Shown: positions 1 through 10,029, counted from the stretch's first letter. The stretch is 64,000 bases of DNA from Bactericera cockerelli (GCA_024516035.1 CM044957.1:51022085-51086084); one strand, 5' to 3'. Notes: generated by a model not told the origin, from the sequence alone. Made by a program: numbers and translations.

Positions 1-1000
1 GACCGATTCGACCGATTTCCAAAACGAAAATTCGGAAGGTCCTTCCGAAAACAGGTCGATCAGTTTTCTTTGATCCTTATCTAAAGTTTTGGAGAGTATG
101 ATTCATCATCAAGTAACAAAATATATTATTACTCACAATCTTTTGAGTCGCTTTCCGTCAGGATTGCGGTCTGGTCATAGTACTTGTTCAGCATTGTTAA
201 TAGTTCAGATCATGGCTTACTGAACGATCTCAATGTGTGGGAGTCGACCAAAAAAAAAATCCAAATGGATGCGCGTGGTTTCAAGGGTTCCTCAGGGCTC
301 TGTTTTAGGACCCCTACTGTTCTCGTTATTCATCAACGATATTCCTTCTTGTTTCTTGTCATCTCGCTTTCATTTATGCGCCGCGCCGATGACTTACAAA
401 TCTATTACTCTTTCGATTGTTCCGAGACATACGAGGCAGCTCAAGTCATCAATAATGAAATCAAACGTGGTATCGTTACGTGGTCGAAAAACAACGGTCT
501 TAAAATTAACTCTTCAAAAATAAAGGTACTTCTAATCAGTAGCCAACACACTCATCGGCGCATTTCTCTTCAATCTCCATTCATTCAGGTAGATGGAGGC
601 GACATAGAGCTTGTGGAATCAGCCAAAAACCTTGGTATTATGTTTGACCGCACCCTCAGCTGGAAATTTGAAGTAAATAATAGCGGGAAAAAGGTCCTTG
701 GGGCACTCTGGTCTTAAGGTCGTCTTAAAAAATATCTCTCGTTAAACACTAAAAAGCTTCTAATTAAATTCCATGTCTTGCTACTTTTCAAATAATGTGC
801 CGTTTCTTATGGGAATCACTCAGGTAGAAGCGAATAGATAACAACGGGCACAAAATGCTTGCGTCCGTTTTATTTCAACGCTAGGCGTCGGGACCATATT
901 ATGATAGAACTCTTTACCTTAACCGTCTTCAATGGTCTATAGTCGAGGACAGGAAAAAACTCCTCACTCAACTCCTACTCTACTAAGTTGTATCTTCTAA
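1..1000 (+). pseudogene. Non-LTR retrotransposon reverse transcriptase, 5'-truncated by window, frameshifted and internally deleted
   Basis: Remnant of a LINE ORF2. Read with frame changes, positions 50-215 give RPIS..., SKVLERMIHHQVTKY, LLSRF and SGLRSGHSTCSALL (RT fingers motifs). Positions 280-355 give VPQGSVLGPLLFSLFIND. Positions 378-420 give ADDLQIYYSF in another frame (catalytic ADD box). Then come WSKNNGLKIN, NLGIMFDRTLSW and, near 840-960, the thumb-like QNACVRFI and VEDRKKLL. The stretch expected to hold motif A (F-x-D) is absent: HSTCSALL passes almost directly into a WLTERSQCV-like segment, so an internal deletion is inferred. A frameshift near 382 and stops near 716 and 798 confirm a dead copy. 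The clade is probably jockey/CR1/L2-like, judged from motif style only. The 3' end beyond 1000 is not recognisable. Confidence 0.85.
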
Positions 1001-1740
1001 TTCTCCTACTAATCTGTTCGAAAACACTTTGGGGGGCTTGGAATGGTTCCAAGCGGCCACTTTTGCACATTGTGAACTGCGCTCACAGGAATTGTCTGCA
1101 TGAGACTTTCGACCTGTGAGGGCTCGCTGCAGATGTTTCCATCTGGGCGATGGGATTGCCCACCCCTCTTATTATCATGACACTGCAAGTGGGTGAGTTT
1201 CATATTTCATGAAATGCTATCAGGAGCTCTCCCGATGTTATTTTAGCAATAAATAAATTTTCGCATTTAATGCTCCGACAAATCCCGGCATTTCATTTGG
1301 CTTATTTCGTATTGTGTCACTAGGATTAACAGTACATAGCTCCGCGTATATATGTACATACATAGATTACATAGGTATTTCATCCATTTATCTATGCGTC
1401 CACACTTGAAGCTACTGAAAACATATAATAATAAAACGGAGTAGGTAGAACTTCTCACATATCTGTTTTGCCTGTTTTTTTTATACTGTTGATATACATA
1501 TTTACCTATATTTTGTTTGTTTTCGCCTGTTTAAATTGTTTGAATCTGTCATAAAGTATGGCCAGTTGACAGATAAAGTATAAAGTCGATTATCGATATG
1601 TGCTGCAATATTAACAATAATCCTGTAAAACATGTGAACCTATTGTTTAAACTAAAAAATGATTTCAAATTCCAAGTAAGGTGCTCATACACACATTAAA
1701 ATGATCATCAATATGGAAATAAAATTGTATTAACAAAACC
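1001..1740. other. AT-rich intergenic stretch, nothing recognised
   Basis: The first 200 bases may be degraded LINE sequence downstream of the reverse transcriptase remnant, but no motif supports this. The rest is AT-rich with TATA/TACATA-rich runs and only short ORFs of no recognisable kind. Confidence 0.5.
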
Positions 1741-1741
1741 T

Positions 1742-1965
1742 AGACCATCATCATAGGGTGACGTCATCTTGAACGATGGCTGCCAGAGAGTGGACGAATG
1801 ACTCAGCACTTCTACCACTGTCTTTACATTACAATATTGACAAGGGCCCCCGGAACCAAGCCAATGCTTGTCTACTCCCTGTTTATAGTCCCCCAGCCAG
1901 ACTGTTGGTCTACTCCGTGTTTACGAGTATTTAATCCTGTTCGATAATTCGGGCCTGAAAGTGTA
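1742..1965 (-). repeat. Repeat family N joined to a family K end
   Basis: The segment 1742-1912 (CACTGTCTTTACATTACAA, CTACTCCCTGTTTATAGTCC) reappears in reverse complement at about 32,140-32,310. In both places it lies next to a family K MITE end (here TTTAATCCTGTTCGATAATTCGG at 1930-1952). N and K may therefore be parts of one larger unnamed element. No coding content. Confidence 0.6.
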
Positions 1966-2215
1966 GAGGCATGAAAGTGGCCGGGGTCCAAAACCAAGTC
2001 ACCCGCGTGGAAGCCCAGTGCTACCCACTTGGACAAAGACATCTAATTTGTGATGTGCGGTACAAAACGTGTATCAGTTACCTATGTATATCACACGCTT
2101 AGTTCATATTATGTATAAGTAGCACGCGTGTAGGGGATAACAGTTGGGGTGTTATGAAGTTGATCCGTGGCGTCTGACAGATTCAATTTAGAGCTTGTCC
2201 ATCAGAAACTCAAGC

Positions 2216-2520
2216 TTCAGGGGGACTGGGGGGGGGGGGGGGGGGACTGGAGGGGGGGAAGAAAGGGGGTGAGAAAGGGGAGGGAGGAAGCTGTGGAGAG
2301 AAGGAAGAACGGGGAGAAAAAGCGCTGTATGTATGTATAGAAGATGGAGGAAGAAGAAATTGAGAAAGAGGAAATGGAAAAGGATGTGAAGGAGAAGAAA
2401 TTGAAAGAGAAGGAGAGGAAGTATAAGAGGAATAAAAACATGAAGTAGTGGATTAATAAAAGAGAGGCAAAAGAGGATAAAAGTAGAAGAGAGAAGAAGG
2501 AAAGAATAAGAGAAATGTTT
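2216..2520. repeat. G-run and GA-rich low-complexity tract
   Basis: A run of about 16 G (2229-2245) is followed by 250 bases of purine-rich GGAGGAAG/GAAGAAA sequence. The reverse-strand ORF over it is F/S/P low complexity and is a composition artefact. Confidence 0.85.
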
Positions 2521-2529
2521 TTCTTAGTA

Positions 2530-2600
2530 TTACTACATAAATCACAATTTTAGTGGGTAACGCGGGATTATAGACTTCCTTTTCCATTCATTATTAATAC
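2530..2600 (-). mobile_element. SINE family H, 3' fragment
   Basis: TACTACATAAATCACAATTT followed by AGTGGGTAACGCGGGATTAT matches the tail of the longer copies at 15,555 and 34,557. Only the terminal 70 bases remain. Confidence 0.55.
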
Positions 2601-2602
2601 AT

Positions 2603-3490
2603 ATCTTATTTTGTCATAGGAGGAGAAGTGAGGAGGAGAAGAAGTGAGGAGTAAAAGAAGGGAGGAGAATAAGTGAGGAGTAGAAGTGAGGAGGAAAAGT
2701 GAAGAGTAGAAGTGAGGAGTAGTAGTGAGGAGGAGAAGTGAAGACTAGAAATGAGGAGAAGTAGTGAGGAGGAGAAGTGAAGACTAGAAGTGAGGAGGAG
2801 TAGTGAGGAGGAGAAGTGAAGACTAGAAGTGAAGAGGAGTAGTGAGGAGGAGAAGTGAAGACTAGAAGTGAAGAGGAGTAGTGAGGAGGAGAAGTGAAGA
2901 CTAGAAGTGAGGAGGAGTAGTGAGGAGGAGTAGTGAGGAGGAGAAGTGAAGACTAGAAGTGAGGAGGAGTAGTGAGGAGGAGAAGTGAAGACTAGAAGTG
3001 AGGAGGAGTAGTGAGGAGGAGAAGTGAAGACTAGAAGTGAGGAGGAGTAGTGAGGAGGAGAAGTGAAGACTAGAAGTGAGGAGGAGTAGTGAGGAGGAGA
3101 AGTGAAGACTAGAAGTGAGGAGGAGTAGTGAGGAGGAGAAGTGAAGACTAGAAGTGAGGAGGAGTAGTGAGGAGGAGAAGTGAAGACTAGAAGTGAGGAG
3201 GAGTAGTGAGGAGGAGAAGTGAAGACTAGAAGTGAGGAGGAGTAGTGAGGAGGAGAAGTGAAGACTAGAAGTGAGGAGGAGTAGTGAGGAGGAGAAGTGA
3301 AGACTAGAAGTGAGGAGGAGTAGTGAGGAGGAGAAGTGAAGACTAGAAGTGAGGAGGAGTAGTGAGGAGGAGAAGTGAAGACTAGAAGTGAAGAGGAGTA
3401 GTGAGGAGGAGTAGTGAGGAGGAGAAGTGAAGACTAGAAGTGAGGAGGAGTAGTGAGGAGGAGAAGTGAGGAGTGAGGAGTAGAAGTGAT
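2603..3490 (+). repeat. 39-bp purine-rich minisatellite array
   Basis: Units of 39 bp, e.g. GAAGTGAAGACTAGAAGTG followed by AGGAGGAGTAGTGAGGAGGA, recur with exact 39-base spacing (for example 3022 and 3061). The central units are nearly identical and the flanking units (2603-2760, 3460-3490) are diverged, as expected where unequal exchange homogenises the middle. One strand is almost pyrimidine-free apart from short TAGT/ACT islands. Confidence 0.95.
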
Positions 3491-3521
3491 TAGGAGAAGT
3501 AGTTGACCGCTCACCGCTTAC

Positions 3522-3840
3522 CTACGTAGCTCAGTGGTTACTATCATTGGTTACTGACCCGGAGGTCGCGGGTTTTTTTTTTTTTTTTTTTTAAGTGGGG
3601 TTTAACGTCGCTTTCAACTGCCATGGTCATATCACGACGGGGGTTTTACCCTCCATTCGCAGGAAACTCACAAACCTGCTACTCACATTGACCTCACCCA
3701 GCCTGAGTGGGGCCGGGATTTGAGGTCGCGGGTTTGAATCCTGGCCGGAGCGGAAAACTGTTGCCGGAATGGCTTGCGTTTAAAGGTGAAGTGACCTGAA
3801 GCAATGCGAAAGCTGTTCCGGGGCATAATTGATCATCTTT
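3522..3840 (+). mobile_element. SINE family A, split by a family B insertion
   Basis: The tRNA-like head starts near 3522 with the A-box-like TAGCTCAGTGGTTA and runs to GAGGTCGCGGGTTT (3562-3575). The same 14 bases reappear at 3722-3735 and continue as GAATCCTGGCC and the family A body (TTGCCGGAATGGCTTGCG, AAGTGACCTGAAGCAATGCG). The B box (GGTTTGAATCC) is thus interrupted by the intervening element. Other family A bodies: 35,035, 36,185 (reverse), 39,780. Confidence 0.85.
3576..3721 (-). mobile_element. SINE family B body inserted in family A, with 14-bp target duplication
   Basis: A poly(T) run (3573-3592) is the poly(A) tail in reverse. It is followed by the reversed family B body (TTTAACGTCGCTTTCAACTG, CATATCACGACGGGGGTTTT, CTCACCCAGCCTGAGTGGGG). 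It is flanked by the perfect direct repeat GAGGTCGCGGGTTT. Tail plus long variable target duplication indicates LINE-mediated target-primed insertion. The head region is missing (5' truncated). Confidence 0.88.
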
Positions 3841-3847
3841 ATAAATA

Positions 3848-4631
3848 AAGCCCGGATTTTTGCATATTGCATATTTGCATATGCAATTGCATATTTTGGA
3901 GTTTTTTTTGGAGTTTGCATATTTGAGAAAAATCCTGTATATTTCAACAATATTGGCCAGAATTTGCATATTTCGGTGTTTATTAGGGGGAAAATACATT
4001 ATCTACCTACTTACAGCTACCGAAGTCCATTCAAATCTTAAGGACGTAAATCGTAAAACCACATTTTGTGAGTGTACCTTACCTTCATTGTGAAGTCATG
4101 TGGGTACCTACTGAGTACTGACAAGCAGCTAGTCTGCTAGCCTTTCTAACTGAAACAAGATCAAACGTGTCGTAACGCGTCTGCAATACTCTCATCTGCA
4201 CTCCACGTATCAGCAGGGTAGGATAGGCAGGGAGACGGGTAGGTACCAGGGTACCTACATGTATTGTATTTCTTTCTCTGTTCTCTTTCCTCTCTATTAG
4301 TTTTCGGCTGTTTTTTTTAATTTATTGTGTTTGTAAACGATTAACTTTTCTACTGATTTTTACTCGAGAAATGTGTATGCATAACGGAAACTCTAGTTAA
4401 GGGAGTAGATTATTTTGAGTTTAAAATATAATTTGCATTTTTGACTTAGGTAGATACTAACTTTACAATGCCAGTTGACAAATAAAATTAAGTCCTGGCT
4501 CAGTGAGTTTACGGGTTGACATTTTTGCATATATTGGGCTTTTTGTTTACATTTTTGCATATATTGGGCTTTTCGCTTGCATATGCAATTGCATATTTTA
4601 GCCTTTTTTTGCAGCATGAAATCCGGGCTCT
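3848..4631. mobile_element. GCATAT-rich DNA transposon fragment/MITE with inverted ends
   Basis: Left end AAGCCCGGATTTTTGCATAT and right end ...CATGAAATCCGGGCT are inverted, each next to TTTATAAATA (3838-3847 and 4633-4642). Both ends carry GCATATGCAATTGCATATTTT in inverted orientation (near 3880 and 4575). About 780 bp. Superfamily uncertain; the 8-10 bp flanking repeat would suit a hAT-like element, but the target is AT-rich and could match by chance. The internal 4000-4400 has no recognisable gene. Confidence 0.65.
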
Positions 4632-4639
4632 ATTTATAA

Positions 4640-5660
4640 ATAATAATTTACTGAAGGCATTGAGGTTATGTTTTAAATTGGGTACTGAACGATTTGGCTT
4701 TCTTTTGCTTGTCTGTTCCACAATAACTCTCGAACGATTCCATCAAAATTATTTTGATTGCATTGTTCCACATGGTGTCCATTTGTTGAAATGTGTTTAA
4801 CTCATCGAGTTTGGGGATTGAATGAAATTTCTTGTTATCCCGATGCTTGATATGACATTTTAAATTCGATGAGAGGAGTGATGTCTATAGTTCACAGTAG
4901 TCCCCCTGCAACTACTAGTAGTCCCCCTGCACTAAACCGCAAAGTATCACCCTTATCTTAGGTGTCACATGATTTACAATTCATCCCCCCTCACCCTCCA
5001 CTGTCACCCCCACCAGTCGTAGCATTTCTCCCATTATAAGTATTACACCCCAGTCCCATTTTATCATCTCCCCCCCTCCCCTCGCCCTCCACTGTGTCCC
5101 ACCAGGAGCATTTAAAACTTGTGTTCTCTCCTCGCACCCAAAGGAAAAAACATGTACCCAAACCTAATACACTGGAAATGTTGTTCCGAATAATTTCTAA
5201 TTAAATATGAACAACACACCGGGAGGAACAAACTTTTTTCACTCAGAGTTTCACGGAAAAGAGAATAAATAATATTAAAAAATAATAATAATAACTCAAA
5301 CAACAATAATAATACTAAATGTAATGATGAAGAATCAGGCGCGGTCGGTTCTAAGAAATCGTAGCACCCTAAGTTCTAGCTCTTAGACACTGAAAATAGA
5401 TTTCTTGGATAATAAGATTCAATAATTTTAAAAATTGTTCTTTAAAAAAAGTATAAGGTTCAGTGTCGATGGTAATTTCTTTTAGCTTTCTTTTATACCA
5501 TTTTGATTTCAAGTTGTTTAATTTGTTCATCTAATGTATTATATCTAATGTAAAAGTCAACCATTCTTGGATAATTCATTAATAAATGTTGACAAAATTG
5601 TGTAACATAACTTCAAGGTAAATTTAGGAATTTTATATTCCCTTTCATTTCTAACCCTTT
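4640..5660. other. Intergenic DNA with a C-rich repeated segment
   Basis: AGTAGTCCCCCTGCA is repeated at 4898 and 4917, followed to 5110 by C-rich text (CCCTCCACTGTCACCC, CCCTCCACTGTGTCCC). The rest is AT-rich. No gene, tRNA-like element or terminal repeats recognised. Confidence 0.45.
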
Positions 5661-5839
5661 TTTGCTTTTTTATTACAAGTCATTCATGTCACTGTGTCAA
5701 GACCATTCGACAAATAAAATAAAACTGATTGACAAGGTGAAAAATAAATCTAGAGCCTACAGCACACCTACATGCTCACACACATGCATCAAAGGGCAGC
5801 AAGAAAGAGCATATGCTCTTGAAATTTTTCTGCCACACA

Positions 5840-6145
5840 CAGGTTCATGCATGCATGAACAGGCGTGCTTGTTTTGCATGCATGAGCAGGCGTGCTTGTC
5901 ATGTATGCATGAGTAGACGTGCTTGGCATGCATGCATACATGACATACATGCTCGGAAGAGAATGCCGTTGGCATTAGCACCGCCCTTGATCAAGTTTTG
6001 TTGTGTTAATTTTAATTTCTATGTATGTATATATTCTATGTTATTTGTAAATAAAACTTGATCCAAAATGTTTAATAATAATGCATGAGCAGGCGTGCTT
6101 GCCATGCATGCATGAGCAGGCGTGCTTGCCATGCAAGTATGTATG
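5840..6145 (+). repeat. About 26-bp CATGCATGAGCAGGCGTGCTTG tandem repeat interrupted by a LINE end
   Basis: Units resembling GCATGAGCAGGCGTGCTTG recur at 5850-5945 and again at 6083-6140, separated by a family J LINE 3' end. A diverged relative with CACACGCTCATGCGTGCATG lies at 46,415-46,480. GCATGC palindromes make the array hairpin-prone. Confidence 0.8.
5953..6078 (+). mobile_element. RTE-like LINE 3' end (family J)
   Basis: GGAAGAGAATGCCGTTGGCA then TTAGCACCGCCCTTGATCAA, followed by a T-rich stretch and AAATAAAACTTG. The short hairpin ATGCCGTTGGCAT plus CCGCCC followed by a polyadenylation-like signal is the pattern of the 3' UTR of RTE-type LINEs in insects (from memory, not searched). 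The same unit in reverse is at 21,440-21,555. No coding sequence is attached. Confidence 0.65.
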
Positions 6146-6182
6146 TACGTGTGTGACCGTCTTAACTCAGTAGGTACTAATA

Positions 6183-6503
6183 CACTCGAACTTGGATATA
6201 ATGGACTCGGATAAATAGAAACCTCTTTATAATAGAGAAAATCTCAGGTCCATGCGTCACCTGGTTATGTGTAATAGAGAACTGGGTATATTAGAAACCT
6301 CTTAATATAATAATAATAAAAAAAAATTCAGGTCCCTGCGTCACCTGGCTATGTGTAATAGAGAACTGGCTATATTAGAAACCTCTTCATAATAGAAAAA
6401 TTTCAGGTCCCTGCGTCACCTGTTATGTGTAATAGAGAATTGGGTATATTAGAAACCTCTTTATAATAGAATTCGCTCTGCCTTGGGTTCTAATGTTCGA
6501 CTG
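6183..6503. mobile_element. pogo/Tigger-like MITE with internal tandem repeats
   Basis: Ends CACTCGAACTTGGATATAAT and ...TCTAATGTTCGACTG are inverted (CASTCGAAC), each next to TA. Internal repeats of about 75-90 bp contain GGTCCCTGCGTCACCTGG and TATATTAGAAACCTCTT, three to four copies. CAGTCGAA-type ends with TA targets and subterminal GATATAA repeats are typical of pogo-like elements. Confidence 0.7.
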
Positions 6504-6818
6504 TACTGTGACTCGATTATTTTATAGATACTATTTCAGCCCATTTTATGTTCCAACACGACCAAAATACTATCCCACCAGCCGCGCCTGATGGTAGTAA
6601 TGCAAATAATATCTTCCCTGTTTGTTCATTATTATTTATAACCAAACGGTAGAAAAGTTGGAGCGGTGTGTTTTTGTCTCTCGGTTTGGGCAGAAAGTTT
6701 CAGTGGTGGGGATGCTAATTCTAATTAATTCCGCGTGGCAGAGTAGCAGTAAAAAAAGGGTCTTTTTTGCTTAAACTTAATAATACAACATGTCTTTTAT
6801 AATGCCCGAACCCGAATA

Positions 6819-6929
6819 TAGTATTGATTCTGGATATAAGAGAACTCAAGAGACCGACCGTAATGGTTGTCCACTTATATCAAGGTTTTTCTTATAACCA
6901 GTTCTCCTTTATACAGATTCGACTGTAGT
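6819..6929. mobile_element. Short second pogo-like MITE or solo end pair
   Basis: TAGTATTGATTCTGGATATA (left) and ...TATACAGATTCGACTG (right, followed by TA) are imperfect inverted copies of the end type seen at 6183. About 110 bp in total. Confidence 0.5.
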
Positions 6930-6934
6930 ACCAA

Positions 6935-7130
6935 AGAGTCTTCTAAATACAAAATCTCTCCTTTTTCAAACAGTCTTCCTAAAACGAAAACTCTCCTTAA
7001 TACCTACAAACATTCTTCTTAAAACAAAAACTCTCCTTAATCCCAACAGTCTACTTAAAACAAAGACTCTCCTTTAACCTGATAGTCTCCCTAACACAAA
7101 GACTCTATTTAATTCATAGAGTCTTCTTTC
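6935..7130 (+). repeat. Diverged 36-40-bp tandem repeat
   Basis: About five units of the form CAGTCT-CTTAAAACAAA-ACTCTCCTTAAT. Copies differ by substitutions and small indels. No coding signal. Confidence 0.75.
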
Positions 7131-7283
7131 ACAGGAATCTTACAAACCTGCTACCTATATTGACCTCACCCAGCCTGGGTGAGGCCTGGAATAGCCAGGA
7201 TCATAAAGGTTCGAACCTGGGGTTCACCAACCAAATTGTCATCTTGATTGACGTTGCTTTACTTCAACGATCTTAGTTCATTG
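7128..7283 (-). mobile_element. SINE family B with 5S-like head, degenerate
   Basis: Reversed body ACAAACCTGCTACCTATATT and CTCACCCAGCCTGGGTGAGG, then GGTTCGAACCTGGGGTTCACC and TGACGTTGCTTTACTTCAAC. The latter is the reverse of the 5S rRNA internal segment GAAGTTAAGCAACGTC with substitutions. Confidence 0.65.
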
Positions 7284-7456
7284 TAGTACTTTATAAGTTA
7301 CGATTTTTTTCTTATGAGTTTATTATTATTATTATTTTATCACTCTTTAGACACAGCAATAATTTTCCCATTACGTAAACAGGTTTTTGGGACACTGCAT
7401 ACAGGCATATTCTAAAGTTCTAGCTTGTAAAACAATTTCACCCAGAAGGAATACAA

Positions 7457-7732
7457 TCTCTATATATAAAACAGAAAAAAGGACTACCTACCTACCTACC
7501 TACCTACCTACCTACCTACCTACCTACCTATGTTTGTTTGTTTGTCCGGAGTTGTTTAGCCAAAACGGTAAGAGATAGCGAAAAATGTCTCAGAATTGAC
7601 CCCCCCAAAACCATTATCGCTTTGTCCAGAAAAATTATAAAAAGTTCAAAAAGGCATTGCTGACCAGCAGTACGGCCATGCCTTAGTAAATTTGAAATTT
7701 AGTCCCGTTGCAAAGCACGGGCAAACGGCTAG
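7457..7732 (+). mobile_element. Mini-Helitron, copy 1 (non-autonomous)
   Basis: Begins TCTCTATATATAAAAC after an A and ends with a GC-rich hairpin CCCGTTGCAAAGCACGGG, an 11-base spacer and CTAG. These are the Helitron hallmarks (5'-TC, 3' hairpin plus CTRR, A|T insertion, no target duplication). Internal (CTAC)n microsatellite at 7484-7529. 276 bp, no Rep/helicase coding capacity. Confidence 0.88.
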
Positions 7733-7972
7733 TCTCTATATATAAAACAGAAAAAAGGACTACCTACCTACCTATGTTTGTTTGTCCGGAGTTGTTTAGC
7801 CAAAACGGTAAGAGATAGCGAAAAATGTCTCAGAATTGAACCCCCCAAAACCATTATCGCTTTGACCAGAAAAATTCTAAAAAGTTCAAAAAGGCATTGC
7901 TGTCCAGCAGTACGGCAATGCCTTAGTAAATTTGAAATTTATTCCCGTTTCAAAGCACGGGCAAATGGCTAG
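7733..7972 (+). mobile_element. Mini-Helitron, copy 2, directly abutting copy 1
   Basis: Starts TCTCTATATATAAAAC at the base after copy 1's CTAG and ends CCCGTTTCAAAGCACGGG...CTAG, followed by T (7973). 240 bp. It differs from copy 1 mainly by a shorter CTAC run and scattered substitutions. The pair as a whole sits between A (7456) and T (7973). Confidence 0.88.
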
Positions 7973-8028
7973 TATAATAATAATAATAATAAATACCGTT
8001 AGGTATTTATTATTATTATTATTGTATA
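7973..8028. repeat. (TAA)n hairpin
   Basis: TATAATAATAATAATAATAA followed by ATACCGTTAGGTATTTATTA and so on. Inverted AT-rich arms of about 24 bp around a GTTA loop, immediately 3' of the Helitron pair. Confidence 0.8.
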
Positions 8029-8029
8029 T

Positions 8030-8490
8030 TTACGCTACATGACAAATTTACAAAAAACAAACATTAACAAAATATAATCGAAAACGGGATATGTTAAACA
8101 AACATTAGAAGCGAGAATAAGTTTAGTAATATTGTGAAACAGGACCCCGAAGAATACAATTTAATCCAAAGTAGGGTTTGTGAAGGAAGATTACAAACGG
8201 ACAAAGTTATATAAAAAACAATCCAACTCGGAATAAACACATACAAAGTTGTAATGAAATTCTAAAAAAAAAGCCATGGTAAAAAATGGCGTTTATTTCC
8301 TCACGTATCTACATGATCACGTTTGCAGGGTTGGGTGAAAGAGGTTGACCTCAACATTTTAATCTCACCCTTGGTAGTATTATTTTTTTTCTATTTTGTA
8401 TCTGTGTGTAATACGAGCAGAACCCACATCTTCTATTTCATCTTTTATTTTCCCTTTTCCAAATACTCGTATACTTCTTATGGGCAAGTA
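8030..8490. other. AT-rich stretch, nothing recognised
   Basis: No terminal repeats, tRNA-like boxes or coding patterns seen. The segment 8320-8350 (GGGTTGGGTGAAAGAGGTTG) may be a decayed LINE family I end. Confidence 0.35.
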
Positions 8491-8494
8491 GTCA

Positions 8495-8765
8495 TCATGG
8501 ACGAGTGGGTTAAAGCACTAGGTTTGCACGCATGTTGACCTGGGTTTCTATCTCCAGTGACGCAGAAATTTTCTATACTTGTATGTCCACGGTCCGCTCA
8601 TACCTCTCGAGGAAAAATGAGTAGTTACTTGTATGAGTAACGCTCAGTGGCAGCATTACCAGAGTATAAAGAATAGTGTTAAATAATTTGGAAAACTAAA
8701 GGAGGATATTAGTAATGCTACGTTATCCACAAAAAATGTGAAGAGGTACTTCACCACCAAAAATC
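8495..8765 (+). mobile_element. SINE family H, tRNA-headed
   Basis: The head is A-box-like in GACGAGTGGGTTAAAGC with a weak B box (GGGTTTCTATCTCC). The body AAATGAGTAGTTACTTGTATGAG and CTCAGTGGCAGCATTACCAG recurs at 60,340 and in reverse at 15,650 and 34,680. Confidence 0.75.
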
Positions 8766-9022
8766 ATTACTTATGTTGGCATAGTTCAATCTCTTCTCTA
8801 AGGTTCAGGTTGATCGACACAATTATATGAAATACCTGCGATGACTGTTTTTCACTTTTCTTTTATAGTTTTCAAACAATAAACATTGTTATTTTTCACA
8901 GAACTGGCACTTGTTTACTGTTGTTGTTATAAAGTTTTATTGTTGATTTAGAATTGTTCAGAATATACTAAGTTACAATAGAAATATAATTCCAAGAAAC
9001 GTTTCTTCTGTACATTATACAC

Positions 9023-9086
9023 TATACAGAATGTTTCTGAGAAGGTGGCCACATCGTAACCGCCACCTTGTCGGAAACATTCTATA
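9023..9086. repeat. 64-bp near-perfect hairpin
   Basis: TATACAGAATGTTTCTGAGA then AGGTGGC, loop, GCCACCTTGTCGGAAACATT then CTATA. About 22 of 25 stem positions pair around a 13-14-base loop. TA at each end would suit a tiny palindromic mariner-like MITE; the size also suits a microRNA precursor. No flanking evidence decides between them. Confidence 0.8.
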
Positions 9087-9264
9087 AAGGTTTATAGGTA
9101 ATTTATCATCAATATTATCATACCTGGTATTTATGAACTTTTTTTTCTCTGAACTACTCCAGATGGGCTAAACCAAGCCAATTTTTATTTCAATAACATG
9201 TATATTCAAGCGGAGCCTTTGATATTTATATTCACAAATAATAATATTATTTTCAGTTATTGTG

Positions 9265-9625
9265 TTACTATTCCGTCTATATTCTTTGAATATGTAAATT
9301 ATGTTTTATTTGCACTGTATTTTATTCTGTTTCTTTTACCTGAGTGTGGCACCATATTCTTGGAATATGTGTTTCATTTGTCTAAGTATGTGTTTCATTT
9401 GTCTAAGTGCCATTTCACGGATAGTGTTTCAATATCTGTTTAATTTGTCAAGGAAAATCCATATTTTCATTTTGTCTTAGTATTCTGGCACATTCTTTGA
9501 ATATCTTTTTATCTGTCTGGTTATTCTGTTAAATTCTTTGGATATCTCTTTCGTGTATACGTTTGTCTTGGTACTCCGCACATTTTCTTTGACTATGCTG
9601 TTTAATTTGTCTTAGGAGTCCGCCA
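9265..9625 (+). repeat. Strongly diverged 65-85-bp tandem repeat
   Basis: Recurring pattern CATATTCTTTGAATATGT then TTCATTTGTCTAAGT, about five degenerate units ending at GTCTTAGGAGTCCGCCAT. Old minisatellite. Confidence 0.65.
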
Positions 9626-9798
9626 TATTGTTATTGTCCCCGTGTCGCCAGAAGCTATCAAGTTTCATTATAACTAACTCGACGCCTGTGTCTTTCATTT
9701 TTATGATTCTACGTTTTATGTCGCCTATTTTCTCATCTCTTTTATTTATCACAACACGTTTTATGTTCTTGAAGACGCGTGAAAAAACGCGGGTGCAG

Positions 9799-9802
<4 letters not shown>

Positions 9803-9838
<36 letters not shown>

Positions 9839-10028
9839 CATTCATCATTATTTTTTCTCCCACTCTCTGCTTCTGTTATCTTTTCCCTTTTTTGTGTTCC
9901 TCCCTTTTTCCTGCCTCTTCTTCTTTATATCTCTATTACCTCTATTGTATATCCCATCTTTTATATTTCTCTCCCTCTCTGTACTCGTGTTTTCTTTACC
10001 TTTTTTTGCCTCTCTCCCTCTCTTTTAG
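9803..10028 (+). repeat. CT microsatellite and pyrimidine tract
   Basis: (CT)n core at 9803-9840, then degenerate C/T text to 10,028. The three overlapping ORFs here are serine/leucine/phenylalanine composition artefacts. Confidence 0.92.
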
Positions 10029-10029
10029 T

